DNA of 64,000 nucleotides from positions 28,723,462-28,787,461 of the forward strand of contig NC_054753.1 of the NCBI RefSeq assembly GCF_018143015.1. Reading direction: 5' to 3'. Position numbers and translations under genes: made by a program. Position 1 is the stretch's first letter, and each line of letters opens with the position of its first letter. The notes beneath the pieces are model-generated. The model did not search any database. It saw nothing but the letters and a program-made list of their open reading frames with translations, and was not told the origin of the DNA. This DNA is from Lytechinus variegatus. Lineage: Eukaryota > Echinodermata > Echinoidea > Temnopleuroida > Toxopneustidae. Below are positions 20,400-31,600 of this stretch, piece by piece.

Positions 20400-22039
20400 A
20401 ATACATTACTTATTATGTTGAAAGAGCTCCAGACGTTTATCAAACATTGCACTTATTCCCTTAACTATTATTGCGTTTAAGTCTATTTCGGAATTCGACA
20501 TCATTAGTTTAAATTTATCATTATTGTTTAAGCTTTGGAAATCCGGTAATATTTCATTCAGTTTAGAGTATAGTTCTAACCTGGGCTCTTTTAAACATGA
20601 GCAGGTGACAAGGAAGTGAGGTTCATCCTCTATATACCGGCCTTGCATAGAGGACATATTCTTTCTTCTGGTTTTAGTTTCTTATATCTTCCTTCTTCAA
20701 TCAAAAGATTGCTATTACTTATTCTGAGTTTAGTGAATTTAGTTACATGTGACTTTTCTATGTCTAGTGATAAGTAATTTTCCATTTTGTATTCTAGTTT
20801 AAAGGTTTTATATGTTTGCAATTTGGTGGAGTATTCGGTACTTTGTTCATTGCAGAGAGCGTCTTTCCATGATTTAATGTATCTGTCTTGTAGTTTGCTG
20901 TGTATAGCTTTTTTTAATCTGTTAATCGAAAACGTATTTTGGTTTTCCCATACATGGGAGAACCTCAATGAGCTTAGAAAAGATTCAATATATTTGCAGT
21001 AATTTATGTTTGTATTTTTGTCCTCAACGTATGTTTTATTTATACCATGGTCACATTTGTTCTACGGCGGCCGTACGGCGAGTCGAAAACAGCCGTTTTA
21101 ACACTTTTTTGTAACAGCTACATATAGGTGGTTTGAATAAAAATTAATAAAACGACTGTTTTCGACTCGCCGTACGGCCGCCGTAAAACAAATGTGACCA
21201 TGGTATTACTAGGCTTTTACAGGCGGAGTTAGTCATGTGGTGCCAGAATCCGATAGTATCTTTCAATGAAGTGAGGGCAAGAGGAAATCGTCCGGTTTCT
21301 GCTAGCATGGCGCTATTCATTGCCGCCTTGTTCGTACCCCAAATCACTTTGAGAAATTTTGATTGCAGGGCTTCAGGGGGGAATGTTTTATAGCAAGTCT
21401 CAATTAACTTTTTTTCTTTTATTAAATATTCAACAGCCCAAACTTCTGAATTATAGAGGGCAATTGGTTTTATACAAGAGTCAAAAAGCTTAAGGTGAGC
21501 TATAAGGGAGATTCTGTCTTTTGGTAAAATGTTTCGTAAGCTGAAGAGGGCTTTTTTTGCTTTGTTGAACGAGTGTTTTATAGCATGAGTAAATGTGCAC
21601 GAGGGTTTAAAGATTATTCCTAAATATTTATATTCGTTAGCAATTTCTATCCCGGTATTATCAAAGAAAAATTTATTTTTATAAGTGTTCTACCTGCTTT
21701 ATTAAAAATTATTATTTTGGTTTTCTTTGTATTTATTTCTAGGTTCCACTTTACACAATATGTCTTTAAATGGTTTAATTCTGTTTGAAGCCCAAGTTCA
21801 TTTTCGGAAGTGATAACAAGATCATCGGCATAGAGAAGACACGATATCTTTTGACCTGAATTCAGTGTTACTGGATGGCAATCTTCCCTAAATAAATCAA
21901 TAATATCATGTAAGTAAATGGAAAAAAGGGTGGGGCTTAATACACAACCTTGTTTTACTCCAACCGAAGTGGGGAATGATTGAGTTATTTTATTTTGTAA
22001 TTTAATCATCCAATGTGCTTTTGTTTTCACTCCAATTTA
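20400..22039 (-). mobile_element. 5'-truncated non-LTR retrotransposon (LINE) with reverse transcriptase remains
   Basis: Minus strand. RT palm motifs are visible at 22030-21650: SVGVKQGCVLSPTLFSIYLH, then the catalytic LLYADDLVI box and NTKKTKIIIF. Downstream comes GTNKAAMNSAMLAETGRFPL, then a C-terminal region with a zinc-knuckle-like ICPLCKAGI..HFLVTC (20660-20600). The C-terminal reading frame shifts near 20640 and a MITE sits at 21043-21204, so this copy is dead. The N-terminal RT fingers and any endonuclease are absent. Clade not assigned. Confidence 0.85.
21043..21204. mobile_element. Foldback MITE inserted in the LINE
   Basis: Ends ACCATGGTCACATTTGTTCT and complement; arms of about 55 bp continue through CGGCGGCCGTACGGCGAGTC (CpG-rich). 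Flanked by TA-containing sequence. LINE coding resumes on both sides, so it inserted into the LINE. Confidence 0.8.
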
Positions 22040-22130
22040 CAGGGGCCGCGGAACGGTTTTCAAAGTGGGGGGGGGGGGCTGAGCCAAAGGAGGGGCTGAC
22101 CTTGCTAAAAATCACAATGGATTATTATTT
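22040..22130. mobile_element. CAGGGGCCGCGG MITE, partial copy
   Basis: Left terminus CAGGGGCCGCGGAACGGTTT at 22040 and interior GACCTTGCTAAAAATCACAA are present but no right terminus was found. It abuts the 5' end of the LINE at 20.4-22.0 kb. Another isolated terminus is at 22449-22464. Confidence 0.6.
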
Positions 22131-22492
22131 TCATTTGTCAATGTCATATCTTTTGGGGTGTTGATGGTAGGGACCTTTGCTATTTTTTTTTCGTGGGGGG
22201 AGGTGGGGTGTGGTTAGCTTTGCCTGCAGAAAACGTTTATACACTACCCCCCCCCCGGAACGTCAATCCTGGATCTGCATGTACTGACTTTATCGTTTTC
22301 ATTTTCATCGCAAAAGTGTTCAATCAGATATCTGGGTTGTAGAGAAGACAATCAGATATTATCCGGGTGATTCATGTAACTTGGTGTCCACCTGTATGCC
22401 AGTTTTTGTCTGTAAAGAATCCGATTAGGAAAAAAAAATGTCATAGGGCAGGGGCCGCGGAACGAATTAGACAATCAAGGGGTCATTTCCAT

Positions 22493-22528
22493 CCAGATTT
22501 CCATTGGCAGAACCCCATGGAAATCTGG
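22493..22528. repeat. Small inverted repeat
   Basis: CCAGATTTCCAT and ATGGAAATCTGG around a 12 nt centre. The surrounding 22.13-22.93 kb holds no gene; it has GCGCT-rich repeat blocks at 22652 and 22845. Confidence 0.7.
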
Positions 22529-22639
22529 TAGGATGATGAATGACAGAAATAAAATGAAAAATGAACAACGTTTTGTTGGAATCCCCCCCCCCCTCCCGCT
22601 TGAAATAGGGCTTCAATTCACCCTTTATAGATCGAAATA

Positions 22640-22930
22640 TTAAATATTTTCTGCTCGCGATTTGCGCTCCCATTATTGGTTTTCAAACTAAAATAAATGT
22701 ATTTAGAATGCCCTATTCTATCAATCTAAATGTAAACACACGCATGCATGTTTATTCAGATTTTTATTATTATTGTTATTATCATTATTTGAAACGTGCT
22801 TAAATCATACATTTTCAGATTAGAATTTAACATTATTGTGCTTGCGCTTTGCGCTCACATTATTAATATAAGAACATATCCAATAATCCAGCACTTTCCT
22901 GAATTACAAAACATGATTAGAGTGTCCCGT
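22640..22930 (+). repeat. Tandem-like repeat with CGCTTTGCGCTC cores
   Basis: Units carrying TGCTCGCGATTTGCGCTCCC (22652) and GTGCTTGCGCTTTGCGCTCA (22845), each followed by CATTATT. The same unit recurs at 27.65-27.97 kb. Confidence 0.6.
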
Positions 22931-22938
22931 TTGTGGCC

Positions 22939-23441
22939 TTAAAGGTTAAGTTCACGCTGGCGAACGAAATTATTGTACAAATAGCAGAAAAATGATTTAA
23001 AAAATATTGCTGAAGGTTTGAGAAAAATCAATCAAAGAATTAAAAAGTTGTTAGAATTTTAATTATTTGATATGTGACGTCATATGCGAGCAGCATTCCT
23101 ACACAGCGAATGGAAAAAAAAATGATGAAAATGTAATTTTCTCAGAAAAATGAAAAAAAAAATTCACTGCACCTTTTACATATCAATAGACAAATCATTT
23201 TAACCCGATCATGAGAAGGAAACAAAAAAAAGTTATCAGGAACCATTAAAAAATGAAATTAATGCATTTTATACTTTATAACATACGCGGCAACTGCTCG
23301 TTTATGACGTCACAAATCCAAAACTTAAAATTCTAATAACTTTTTTCAATCTTTAACGGATTTTCCTCAAACCTTCACCAATATTTTTTATCTATTTTTT
23401 AAATACTTTTACAACTTACTTTTCTTCAGGGTGAACTACCT
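22939..23441. mobile_element. TTAAAGGTTAAGTTCAC foldback element
   Basis: Left arm AGGTTAAGTTCACGCTGGCG.. and right arm inverted ..CAGGGTGAACTACCT; both arms carry AAGGTTTGAG and AGAATTTTAA blocks. It is directly joined on the right to another half-copy, creating the hairpin at 23403-23487. Confidence 0.65.
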
Positions 23442-23487
23442 CTTGAAGAGGAAGTTCACCCTGAAGAAAAGTAAGTTGTAAAAGTAT
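23403..23487. repeat. Long hairpin at a foldback junction
   Basis: ATACTTTTACAACTTACTTT at 23403 is exactly complementary to AAAGTAAGTTGTAAAAGTAT ending at 23487, and the pairing continues inward through CTTCAGGGTGAACT. Confidence 0.85.
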
Positions 23488-23539
23488 CTCATTACAAAAT
23501 ATCAGGATTTCATGTCGATACAATCATCTTGAATTTGAA

Positions 23540-23700
23540 TTCGGAACATCGAACCTTATTTCGTTTTCGGAATATCGAACCTTCGGAATAACGAACCCTT
23601 TACGTTTTCGGATTAACGAACATCGAGGTATAGGCAATTTACATGTTTCGGAATTATGAACCTTCGGAATAAAGAACCTTCGGAATTACGAAGTGTAACC
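23540..23700 (+). repeat. Interspersed array of CGAACCTTCGGAAT-type palindromic units, copy 1
   Basis: About eight degenerate units of the form TTCGGAATAACGAACC alternate with CGTTTTCGGA, around a core ATCGAGGTATAGGCAATTTA. It ends CGAAGTGTAACC. Confidence 0.75.
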
Positions 23701-23809
23701 ATAATTGTTGTAGTGTTTGAATTTCTAAGTGATTTTACGAAAAAAAAAATATTCCACTTTGATTTGGTTTCTTTTATTTCATGTATTCCCCCCTTCTCTC
23801 GCCCCTCCC

Positions 23810-23817
<8 letters not shown>

Positions 23818-23842
<25 letters not shown>
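23818..23842. repeat. (TC)n microsatellite
   Basis: Uninterrupted CT repeat in a pyrimidine-rich tract just upstream of the second LINE. Confidence 0.9.
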
Positions 23843-23843
<1 letters not shown>

Positions 23844-24109
23844 ATCTCTATGTCTCTCCTTGGTCATTTTCGTAGAATTGTATTTTGATTGATTTGATTT
23901 ATTCAGACAGAAAAATAAAATATTTACATGTCTCGGGTTGACAAACAAGGTTTAGGAAAACCCATACAAGTTGGCATCCCAGAATAAAACGAAGTACAAA
24001 ACATATCGATGACATTTTAACCAAGTAAAACAAATACATATAAATGATTAAAAGTTCAAGTACAACACCATGAATACAAAAAAATAATTCTTAAAAATAC
24101 TAAGATTGC

Positions 24110-26170
24110 TTAAAATAATAAATGCATTCAATTCTTTTTTCACCAATGTTGGCCCTAACCTTTCATCTAAAATAGTAACTAATGCAAACGACTTTACAAA
24201 ATATTTAGACAACCATACTGAAAATTCCTTATTTTTCAATCCCACTAATATTTATTAAATTTTAGAAATAGTTCGATCATTTAAACTTACTAAATCTAGT
24301 GGTCATGACGGTATCAGTGTACATTTACTTAAACAAATAATTCATTTTGTGGCTTCTCCACTATCACATATATTCAATTTATCTCTCACAAATGGAATTT
24401 TCCCCGATCAACTTAAAATTGCAAAAATAATTCCCATATACAAAAAAGAAGACCCTTGCCAAATCGCCAACTACCGCCCTATTTCATTATTACCAAGCAT
24501 TTCCAAAATACTTGAAAAAATAATTTACAAACGACTACATTCTTTTTTGGACACAAATAACTTATTAATTCCTAATCAATACGGATTCAGGTCAAAACAT
24601 TCAACTGACTATGCAATTTTACAATTATACGACAAAATAACAGATTCCATTTCAAAAAAAGAGCATACTGTCGGAGTTTTCATGGATCTATCGAAAGCAT
24701 TCGATACTATCGATCATCATATACTGTTGAATAAATTACAAAAATATGGAATCAGAGGGATTGTTTTATCATGTTTTCAAGATTATCTGTACAATCGATA
24801 TCAATATGTTTATTTTAACTCTAAATCTTCTGAAGTTTGCAATGTTAAGTGTGGAGTACCACAGGGTTCTATCTTAGGCCCTTTGTTATTTTTAATTTAT
24901 ATGAATGATATAATCAATGCTTCACCCCTACTTACTTATGTTCTTTTCGCAGATGATACCAATGTATTTTTTTCACACAGTAACTTAGAAACGCTTGTAA
25001 CAGTACTCAATAATGAATTGAATAAATTGTCCATGTGGTTTAAATCAAATAAACTCTCCTTAAACATTAACAAAACAAATTTCATGTACTTTAAACACAT
25101 CAATTCTAAGCATATATTTCGTGGCTCCATTAACATTGATAACATCCATCTTGCTGAAAAACAAGAAACGAAATTCTTAGGTGTATTCATTGACTCTAAT
25201 TTAACTTGGAATAGCCACATTCGTTATATTAGCACACTTGTTGCCAGAGGTATTGGCATACTATTCAAACTGAAATATTGTCTTTCCCAAAGATCGCTAT
25301 TTATGCTTTACAATTCTTTTATTTTGTCACATATATCATATTGCAACATATTGTGGGGCAATTGCAACAAAACCAAAATAGACTCAATTCTACGCCTCCA
25401 AAAGAAAGCACTCCGCATTTGCTCTCACTCGCAATTTTTAGCACATACTGATCCAATTTTTCGGAACCTGAAAACATTAAAAATTCATGACATTCATACT
25501 TTCCAAACTGCCATTTTTATGTACAAGTTTTCAACTAAATCTATACCTACACCCTTTCAAGATATTTTTGTTTACAATAGCAATATTCATTCATATCCTA
25601 CACGCCACTCATCCAACATCCACCTCACAAACCCGATAACAATATTCGCACATAAAACGATCAGACATCACGGCCCAGACATCTGGAATGATTTGCCCAA
25701 TGATATAAAACTCACTGCATCTATCTTTTCTTTTAAAGCTTCATTGAAAAATATCTTTTATCGAAGTATTCTTAGTATCACACCTCCACGTTCACCCACT
25801 TGCACACACACGCACTCTTCATTTCTTCTTTTTTCTTCTTTCTCCTTTTCTAATGATTTGTGACGTAACATTTTCTTCCAGACCCGGACCAGTATAAAAT
25901 ATTAGGTTTCCATGTAGCGCTCTTCCCCCTTTGGCTGCTATTGCTCAAGCATTTTTTTTGCTTATATAGTGTGCCACTGCATTTGCTTTTTTTTCATTAC
26001 TTTGTCTTATCCTTATTGTATTCATGTCTAAAATTTTGTTTATACTATTATAAATCTGTCACATTACAATGTACTTTCATGTCATATTACGATTATGTTT
26101 TATGTATTGTAAAATTTATTTTGACTTTACAATAAATGCAGAAACTCCTGCAAAAAAAAATAAATAAATC
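24110..26170 (+). mobile_element. Non-LTR retrotransposon (CR1/jockey-like LINE), 5'-truncated, long open RT
   Basis: Recognisable RT begins at about 24125 (NAFNSFFTNVGPNLSSKIV) and, after one in-frame stop near 24258, stays open for 504 codons to 25863. Motifs in order: SSGHDGISVHLLK, KIIPIYKKEDP..NYRPISLLP, NQYGFRSKHST, FMDLSKAFDTIDH, CGVPQGSILGPLLFLIYMND, the catalytic LFADDTNVF, and LGVFIDSNLTW (thumb). The C-terminus HSYPTRHSSN..GPDIWNDLPNDI is typical of CR1/jockey-type ORF2. The 3' end near 26150 shows AATAAATGCAGAAACTCCTG followed by an A-rich tail. The endonuclease domain is missing. The long frame suggests a fairly recent insertion. Confidence 0.92.
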
Positions 26171-26768
26171 AAACGTCTAATTGGAGATGTTTCAACAGGG
26201 AAGATTTCAATGTATTGAGAGATGGGCTATTAACTACTATTTCAGGGAGTTGATTCCACTCATTGATTGTTTGAGGATAGCCATGTTCGCTGAAGAAATT
26301 AAACATTTAGAAAATTGCAGTCCTCAGTATTTACAAGGCCAAGTTCGCCCTTGTAAAGATGAATGAACTTGGTTATCTGGATGAGAACGGAAGCGTCATA
26401 AAATACCCAGAGATCGAAGAAGCTGAAAGAACTTATCTATAATAGCGCATACCGGTGCCCCTCCCACATCTGTGACCAGTGTGACCGAGTTGCTAATCCG
26501 TGTTCGATCACATTTTCATCCTAGACCACCAAGATAGTTTCAAGTTTGATTTTTTGTTGATTCTTTTCATTTTAATCAACTCAATGTAGGTGGACTTTAT
26601 TAATAATTCTTTGGTTTACCGACCATGATACTGTGATTAATAGGCCATAATTTCTATTTAGATATTATTTTTACAGTCATTCCATTTAACTAGTCGCTTG
26701 GTCGTCATTTCTATATATTGTTGAATTAATCATTTCTCATTGAACTAGTAAAAATCGTTGGATATTCA
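26171..26768. other. No gene recognised
   Basis: A short open stretch (26181-26366) and AT-rich sequence follow the LINE tail. I see no splice-supported exon, RNA or repeat termini. Confidence 0.4.
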
Positions 26769-26931
26769 CAGTAGCCGCGGGAACGGGGGGGTGGGGCTGG
26801 GTTAGCTTTAGACCTTCCCCTTTTTTCCAAAACCGTATACAAGAACGTAAAAAAAATATCATCAGATTGTGATTTTTGCATGGTCAGCCCCCCCCCCCCC
26901 CCGACACTTTCAAAACCGTCCTGCGGCCCCT
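26769..26931. mobile_element. CAGGGGCCGCGG MITE, copy 4 (diverged)
   Basis: Left CAGTAGCCGCGGGAACGG, right ..CAAAACCGTCCTGCGGCCCC, with the shared interior TTGTGATTTTTGCATGGTCA. Confidence 0.65.
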
Positions 26932-27649
26932 AATTCCTCCGTTCAACATGTTCAAATTAGATTTTTCTAGTCAAATCAATACAAATGAGGTTTATTTCCA
27001 TGGGAGTAACTTATTCCTTTTATCAATATTATCATCATTTTAGATATTTTCTTGATTTCAAGTTTTATTTTTTTCATTAGACATTAAAAAATGTCCCTTC
27101 ATTATTAATTGATGACGTCGACAGTAGAAATAATGGTTTGATTTTTTTTTAGTGATACAAAGTACGTTTAAAGGTGGCTCAACCAATCAAGCTCTAGGCT
27201 TAAATCTCTGCACCTTTGTATGTTCATTATGTACTTTTTCGGATTGTTAATGCATGTGAAGCTTCATTTTTTGCAATTTCATTTGTTATGTTAACTAATG
27301 TATTCTGTTGTATTTTATTTTTTATCAACATAATGTTTGGTTGACTAATGAATATAACAAATCGAAGTCGAAAAAATATATCATTTCTTTTACATGCGAC
27401 TGTTTTTGTAACCAATATTTGATCATAATATTTACGTAACTGTGGGGTTTTCCTGTGTTCTTTTCCCCCTTTGTTTGGTTGTGTATGTATGTGTGCGCTT
27501 GTGTGCATGGCACTGGGAAGCGGGGGTACGGGGGTGCTGAAGCAACAACTTTGATATTCCTTGTCCGAATTTGATCATATATTTATTGTTTTTCGTTTTT
27601 CTTCAAATTTTTCTTTACCTGTTTAAACCATTTTACATTCAGTTTGGAG

Positions 27650-27970
27650 TACCCCTTTAAACGTGCTTAATTATAAAAATTTCAGATCAGGATATAGATT
27701 TTTTTGCTAACGCTTCGCGCTCACATTATTAATGTAGGAAGACACCGAATTACCCATCATTTTCCTTATTTACAAAAATATGAATAGAATGTCACTTTTT
27801 ATTAATTTTGTTTCCTCTCGCGCTTCGCGCTCGCATTTTCTAATTGTATGTATCGTCTTCATGGGTAACTGCAAACGGTCCTTACAACAGACTCCTTATC
27901 ATGCTTATCGATCAGGCAAGAACGTATATTAAAAAATACCTGCTCGCGCTGATCGCGCTCGCAGTAATTA
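27650..27970 (+). repeat. Tandem-like repeat with CGCTTCGCGCTC cores
   Basis: Three cores: AACGCTTCGCGCTCACATTA (27708), CTCGCGCTTCGCGCTCGCAT (27816), CTCGCGCTGATCGCGCTCGC (27943), about 110-130 bp apart, in sequence homologous to 22640-22930. Confidence 0.6.
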
Positions 27971-28019
27971 TTTGTTACATAAGTATCTTAATTTTGTCAT
28001 TTGTAATGTATTAATGTAT

Positions 28020-28185
28020 TGCGTGGTGACCCAGGCCTTTCATAAGCATTGCTTCTCTGGGGTCTCCGAACCATCTATTTATTTGTTTGTTTGTTTTTCT
28101 GATACTTTGTTGATACTGTATATTGTACTGTTTTTATCCTTTTGATGGTTGAATAAATAAATGAATTGAATTGAATTGAATCTTG
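28020..28185 (+). mobile_element. LINE 3' end fragment
   Basis: Sequence ..GACCCAGGCCTTTCATAAGC ..TGTATATTGTACTG.. GAATAAATAAATG ends in a (GAATT)n tail (ATTGAATTGAATTGAATC), as in 3' tails of CR1/L2-type elements. Confidence 0.5.
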
Positions 28186-28326
28186 TTCATGACCACAAAC
28201 ATTGCTAAAAAACATATATTTGTGTGTATATAGGAGAATAATAGAAAAATGAATTGTACCCCCCCCCCCATATTTGAGGAGAGATTTCAGCACACCACTG
28301 AAAAAAATCGTTCCCAAGGCCCTGGA

Positions 28327-28335
28327 TATATATAG
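28327..28335 (+). promoter_or_regulatory. TATA-like box of TMEM26
   Basis: TATATATAG lies 120 bp before the TMEM26 ATG, which would place transcription start near 28358-28365 and give a 5' leader of about 90 nt. Inferred from sequence and spacing only. Confidence 0.5.
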
Positions 28336-28454
28336 CCACCAACGCTTCCAATCACAAGTTGCTCTCGGTCTTTACTCTCGATAATACTCTCGCTCATCAT
28401 ATTCTCATCCACACTTCGCTCTCCCAAGCCAACCCCAAAACCATCTCATTTAGC

Positions 28455-28678
28455 ATGGCTCCCAAATGTTGCAAGGACTACTTCTCATGCTCGGGAACCA
28501 AAGTCTTCCTCGCTCTGGTCACCCGTGTCCTGTTCGTCGTCCACAATCTGACGTCCGTTTCCCGGGCGGTCATCGTGGAAAACGACCGTCGATTATGGCT
28601 CCTTGCCCTGACCATCATCGGGCTCCTTCTCGAGACCATCTTCACCATCGCGAAGAACAAAGGAGAAGAGTGGAAGTG
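28455..28678 (+). CDS. TMEM26: TMEM26 exon 1
   Basis: Codes MAPKCCKDYFSCSGTKVFLA to ..NKGEEWK plus two bases of Trp75; donor TG|GTGAGT. GC-richer than the flanks. Confidence 0.93.
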
Positions 28679-31600
28679 GTGAGTTGATTTGCTTAACTAA
28701 TTTCAATCATCCTACATTATCTGATTTGTTTTGTACTACATCAACTTTTTCAAAATAAAAATAATATATAGATAATGTTAAACGATAATTATGTTTTTTA
28801 TTTGTAATTTAATTGGCACCAAAACGTCATTTCGATGTAACTGATCTTGATGTCTCTGTCATCCAGGCCTTATCTTTTAAAAAGTTCACATACCAAATAT
28901 TATATAGAAATATCAGCGACTTAAAATTCGATTTAGCCTACGAATTTCCCTCTTAATCACAACAACCTTGAATAGAATATTTAGGCCTATTTTTTGTTCC
29001 ATGCTGCAAATACCATACTGTAAATATAATTGTCTCGACCATTTGCTACGTCGGTAGAGAGCGGTGATAATCCGGACGCGTGACCAGGGTTCGAATCCTA
29101 GATTCACCTTATGATTTACCCTCATTACCAGGTCCCTCGTAGATGACCTTAAGCTGTCGGTCCTCTGGCTAATTATTATAACGAGCATTAATGCTTTCTA
29201 AGCAATCAGACCAATTTACCACTACCACTAGACTACCTCTCAACAAAATTAGAGTAATGATTGTAATTGTGATTGTGGCCATGGGAGAATAAACACGAAT
29301 GACTAGATTTTAAAGGCTGATACATCACATTTTTCTGGTACTAGGAATACAGGTGTTGGTTACACTGGGACAGCTAGGTGCATGAAATTCAGAGGTTCGA
29401 ACCTCATTTCGATTTATGATTGAACGATCGAGAAATTGAAACACAATATGCATGTACTGTCTCAACGGTGAGGTTAATGGGCTGCTGCTTCAACTAATGG
29501 AAATTAAAGTGTCACTTTAATCAATGGACTGATCAAATGAATGAATGAATGAATTAATTATTAATGAACGAATGAAATAAATGGATTGAATATGTCCTCA
29601 GATAAAGAAAGGGAGATAGAAAAATAGAGGGAGAGGTATAAGATATAGGTAGTTAGTTTATGATTTATGTACCAGTAGATTTGTACATAAGTTTGAAATC
29701 CATGTACATTTACATGTACAGATATGGGGATATATCAAGATAGATAGAGGGATATAGAGTTGGGGGAGGAGATGGATCGGGGATGAATGGAGGGACAAGA
29801 AGACAGATAGATGGATATATAGATGGAGAGAGAAGGGGGATGGACAAATATTGATAGATGAGTGAAGATTGATGTCAGATTGCAATCAATTTAACGATAT
29901 TTTTCTTGCTAGAGATTACTTACTACAATCATCATTATACCTACATACATTAGCATTATTAGTACGATTGCTGAACACATTGTAATGATTAATGAATGAT
30001 ATAAATCATGTACAGAGAGATAGTTATCCGTCCTAAGCCAGGCTTGTAAGATCTCGAATAGAATTCTAGCTACCAGTTGGTTTATCGAAGGAAGAGAATT
30101 TTAAAAGCAAAACGAGTGAGTCTGAAATAAATAAACATAAGAACTGGTGCTTCAAAAGTGTTTTGAAAACATTTCTAATGATTATTATCCGATTATTGAA
30201 ATGTGTTATTGTGTTATTTCGAAATTAATTTTAATGCAAAGCTTGTTGTAGGATTATGATTGTTAATCGACAGCTGGATAGAGGATTCCTTCATTTTATT
30301 CTGCTTTACGTCATCTAAGTATTATATTTTTTCTTGCTATATCCTCCTGTGTGTTATCATCTGTCACCGTCAGCTTTGATTAAATTAATTCGTCCGGGTT
30401 TTCATTGACCCGTTACATAGACATAGCATTAGGCAGCTTCCGATCGCCTTTTTTTCTTGGATTGTAATTATTTTTTATGGAAGCGTCCCAAAAATTCATT
30501 GGCTGAAATTACTCTCGTGAATGAGTGTAGAACGAACTTGCCTATCCTAGTTGCCAAGTTTTCTCACGGATGTAAAGTTGGTGCATGCAGTTGCTAAACA
30601 CTCTGTTCTCACAAGAATACCCCTCGGATTCATCATAAAATATAAATTATTTTCAGAAATACGGTGAGCAAAGAAGAGAAAGTCAGATTAGAAAGTGAAT
30701 TTTACACATGGGTAAGAAATACGGTGTGCAAAGCAGAGAAAGTCAGATTAGAAAGGGAATTTTACACATGGATAATAGTTTCCTCATAATTTGGTATAAT
30801 TTATCAAAATGAAATTTTGTGGACTAAATCTTATAAATAGAAAAAAAGTGAATTACCATCATGACCATTTGATGAATGTGACACAACACGCTCGAATCAA
30901 TACATCTTCATCATCATATCATACTCGTGATCATAATCACCGTCATCTTCGTCAACACACACAAAAAAGCATACTTAGCCCGCCGTCCACCATAATCTTC
31001 GCACAGAGCATCATAAAACGGCACCCTTACTATACCATGATGATGATGATGATGATGATAATATGGTCATCATCATCATCATCATCATCATTGACACCTA
31101 CAACACCATAATCATCATCATTATCACCATCATCATCATTATCATCATCATCATCATTATCAACATCATCATCACCATCAACATCATAAATAACATTATC
31201 ACCACCACAACCAGCACCACCACCACCACCATCATCATCATCATTATCATCATCTTCATCATCACCAGTTTGACAAAATCACCACCGTCACCACCACTGG
31301 CAGCATAATCACCAATTTTACCATCATCATCACAATGATTCATGACTAGCATTGTAATCATCATCATCGTCGCCGTCATCATCATCATCACCACCACCAC
31401 CACCATTTTCACCACAATTACCATCATAAACATCATCATCGTCCTCTTCATCATCATAATCATCATCATCGTCGTGGTAATCATCATCATTATCATCATC
31501 ATCATCATCAACAACAACATCATCATTGTTGACAACTTTATCACTATCATTATTATGATCATGATTTTGAGAAGAAAAAAAATAAAGTATACTTCAATCA

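Noticed and set aside
28075-28317. Possible small gene upstream of TMEM26 on the minus strand
   Set aside because: Overlaps a LINE 3' tail and homopolymer runs; no splice or start support.
29370-29420. Second tRNA-like B box (GAGGTTCGAACCTC) in TMEM26 intron 1
   Set aside because: No convincing A box or stems around it; probably chance or a very old SINE piece.
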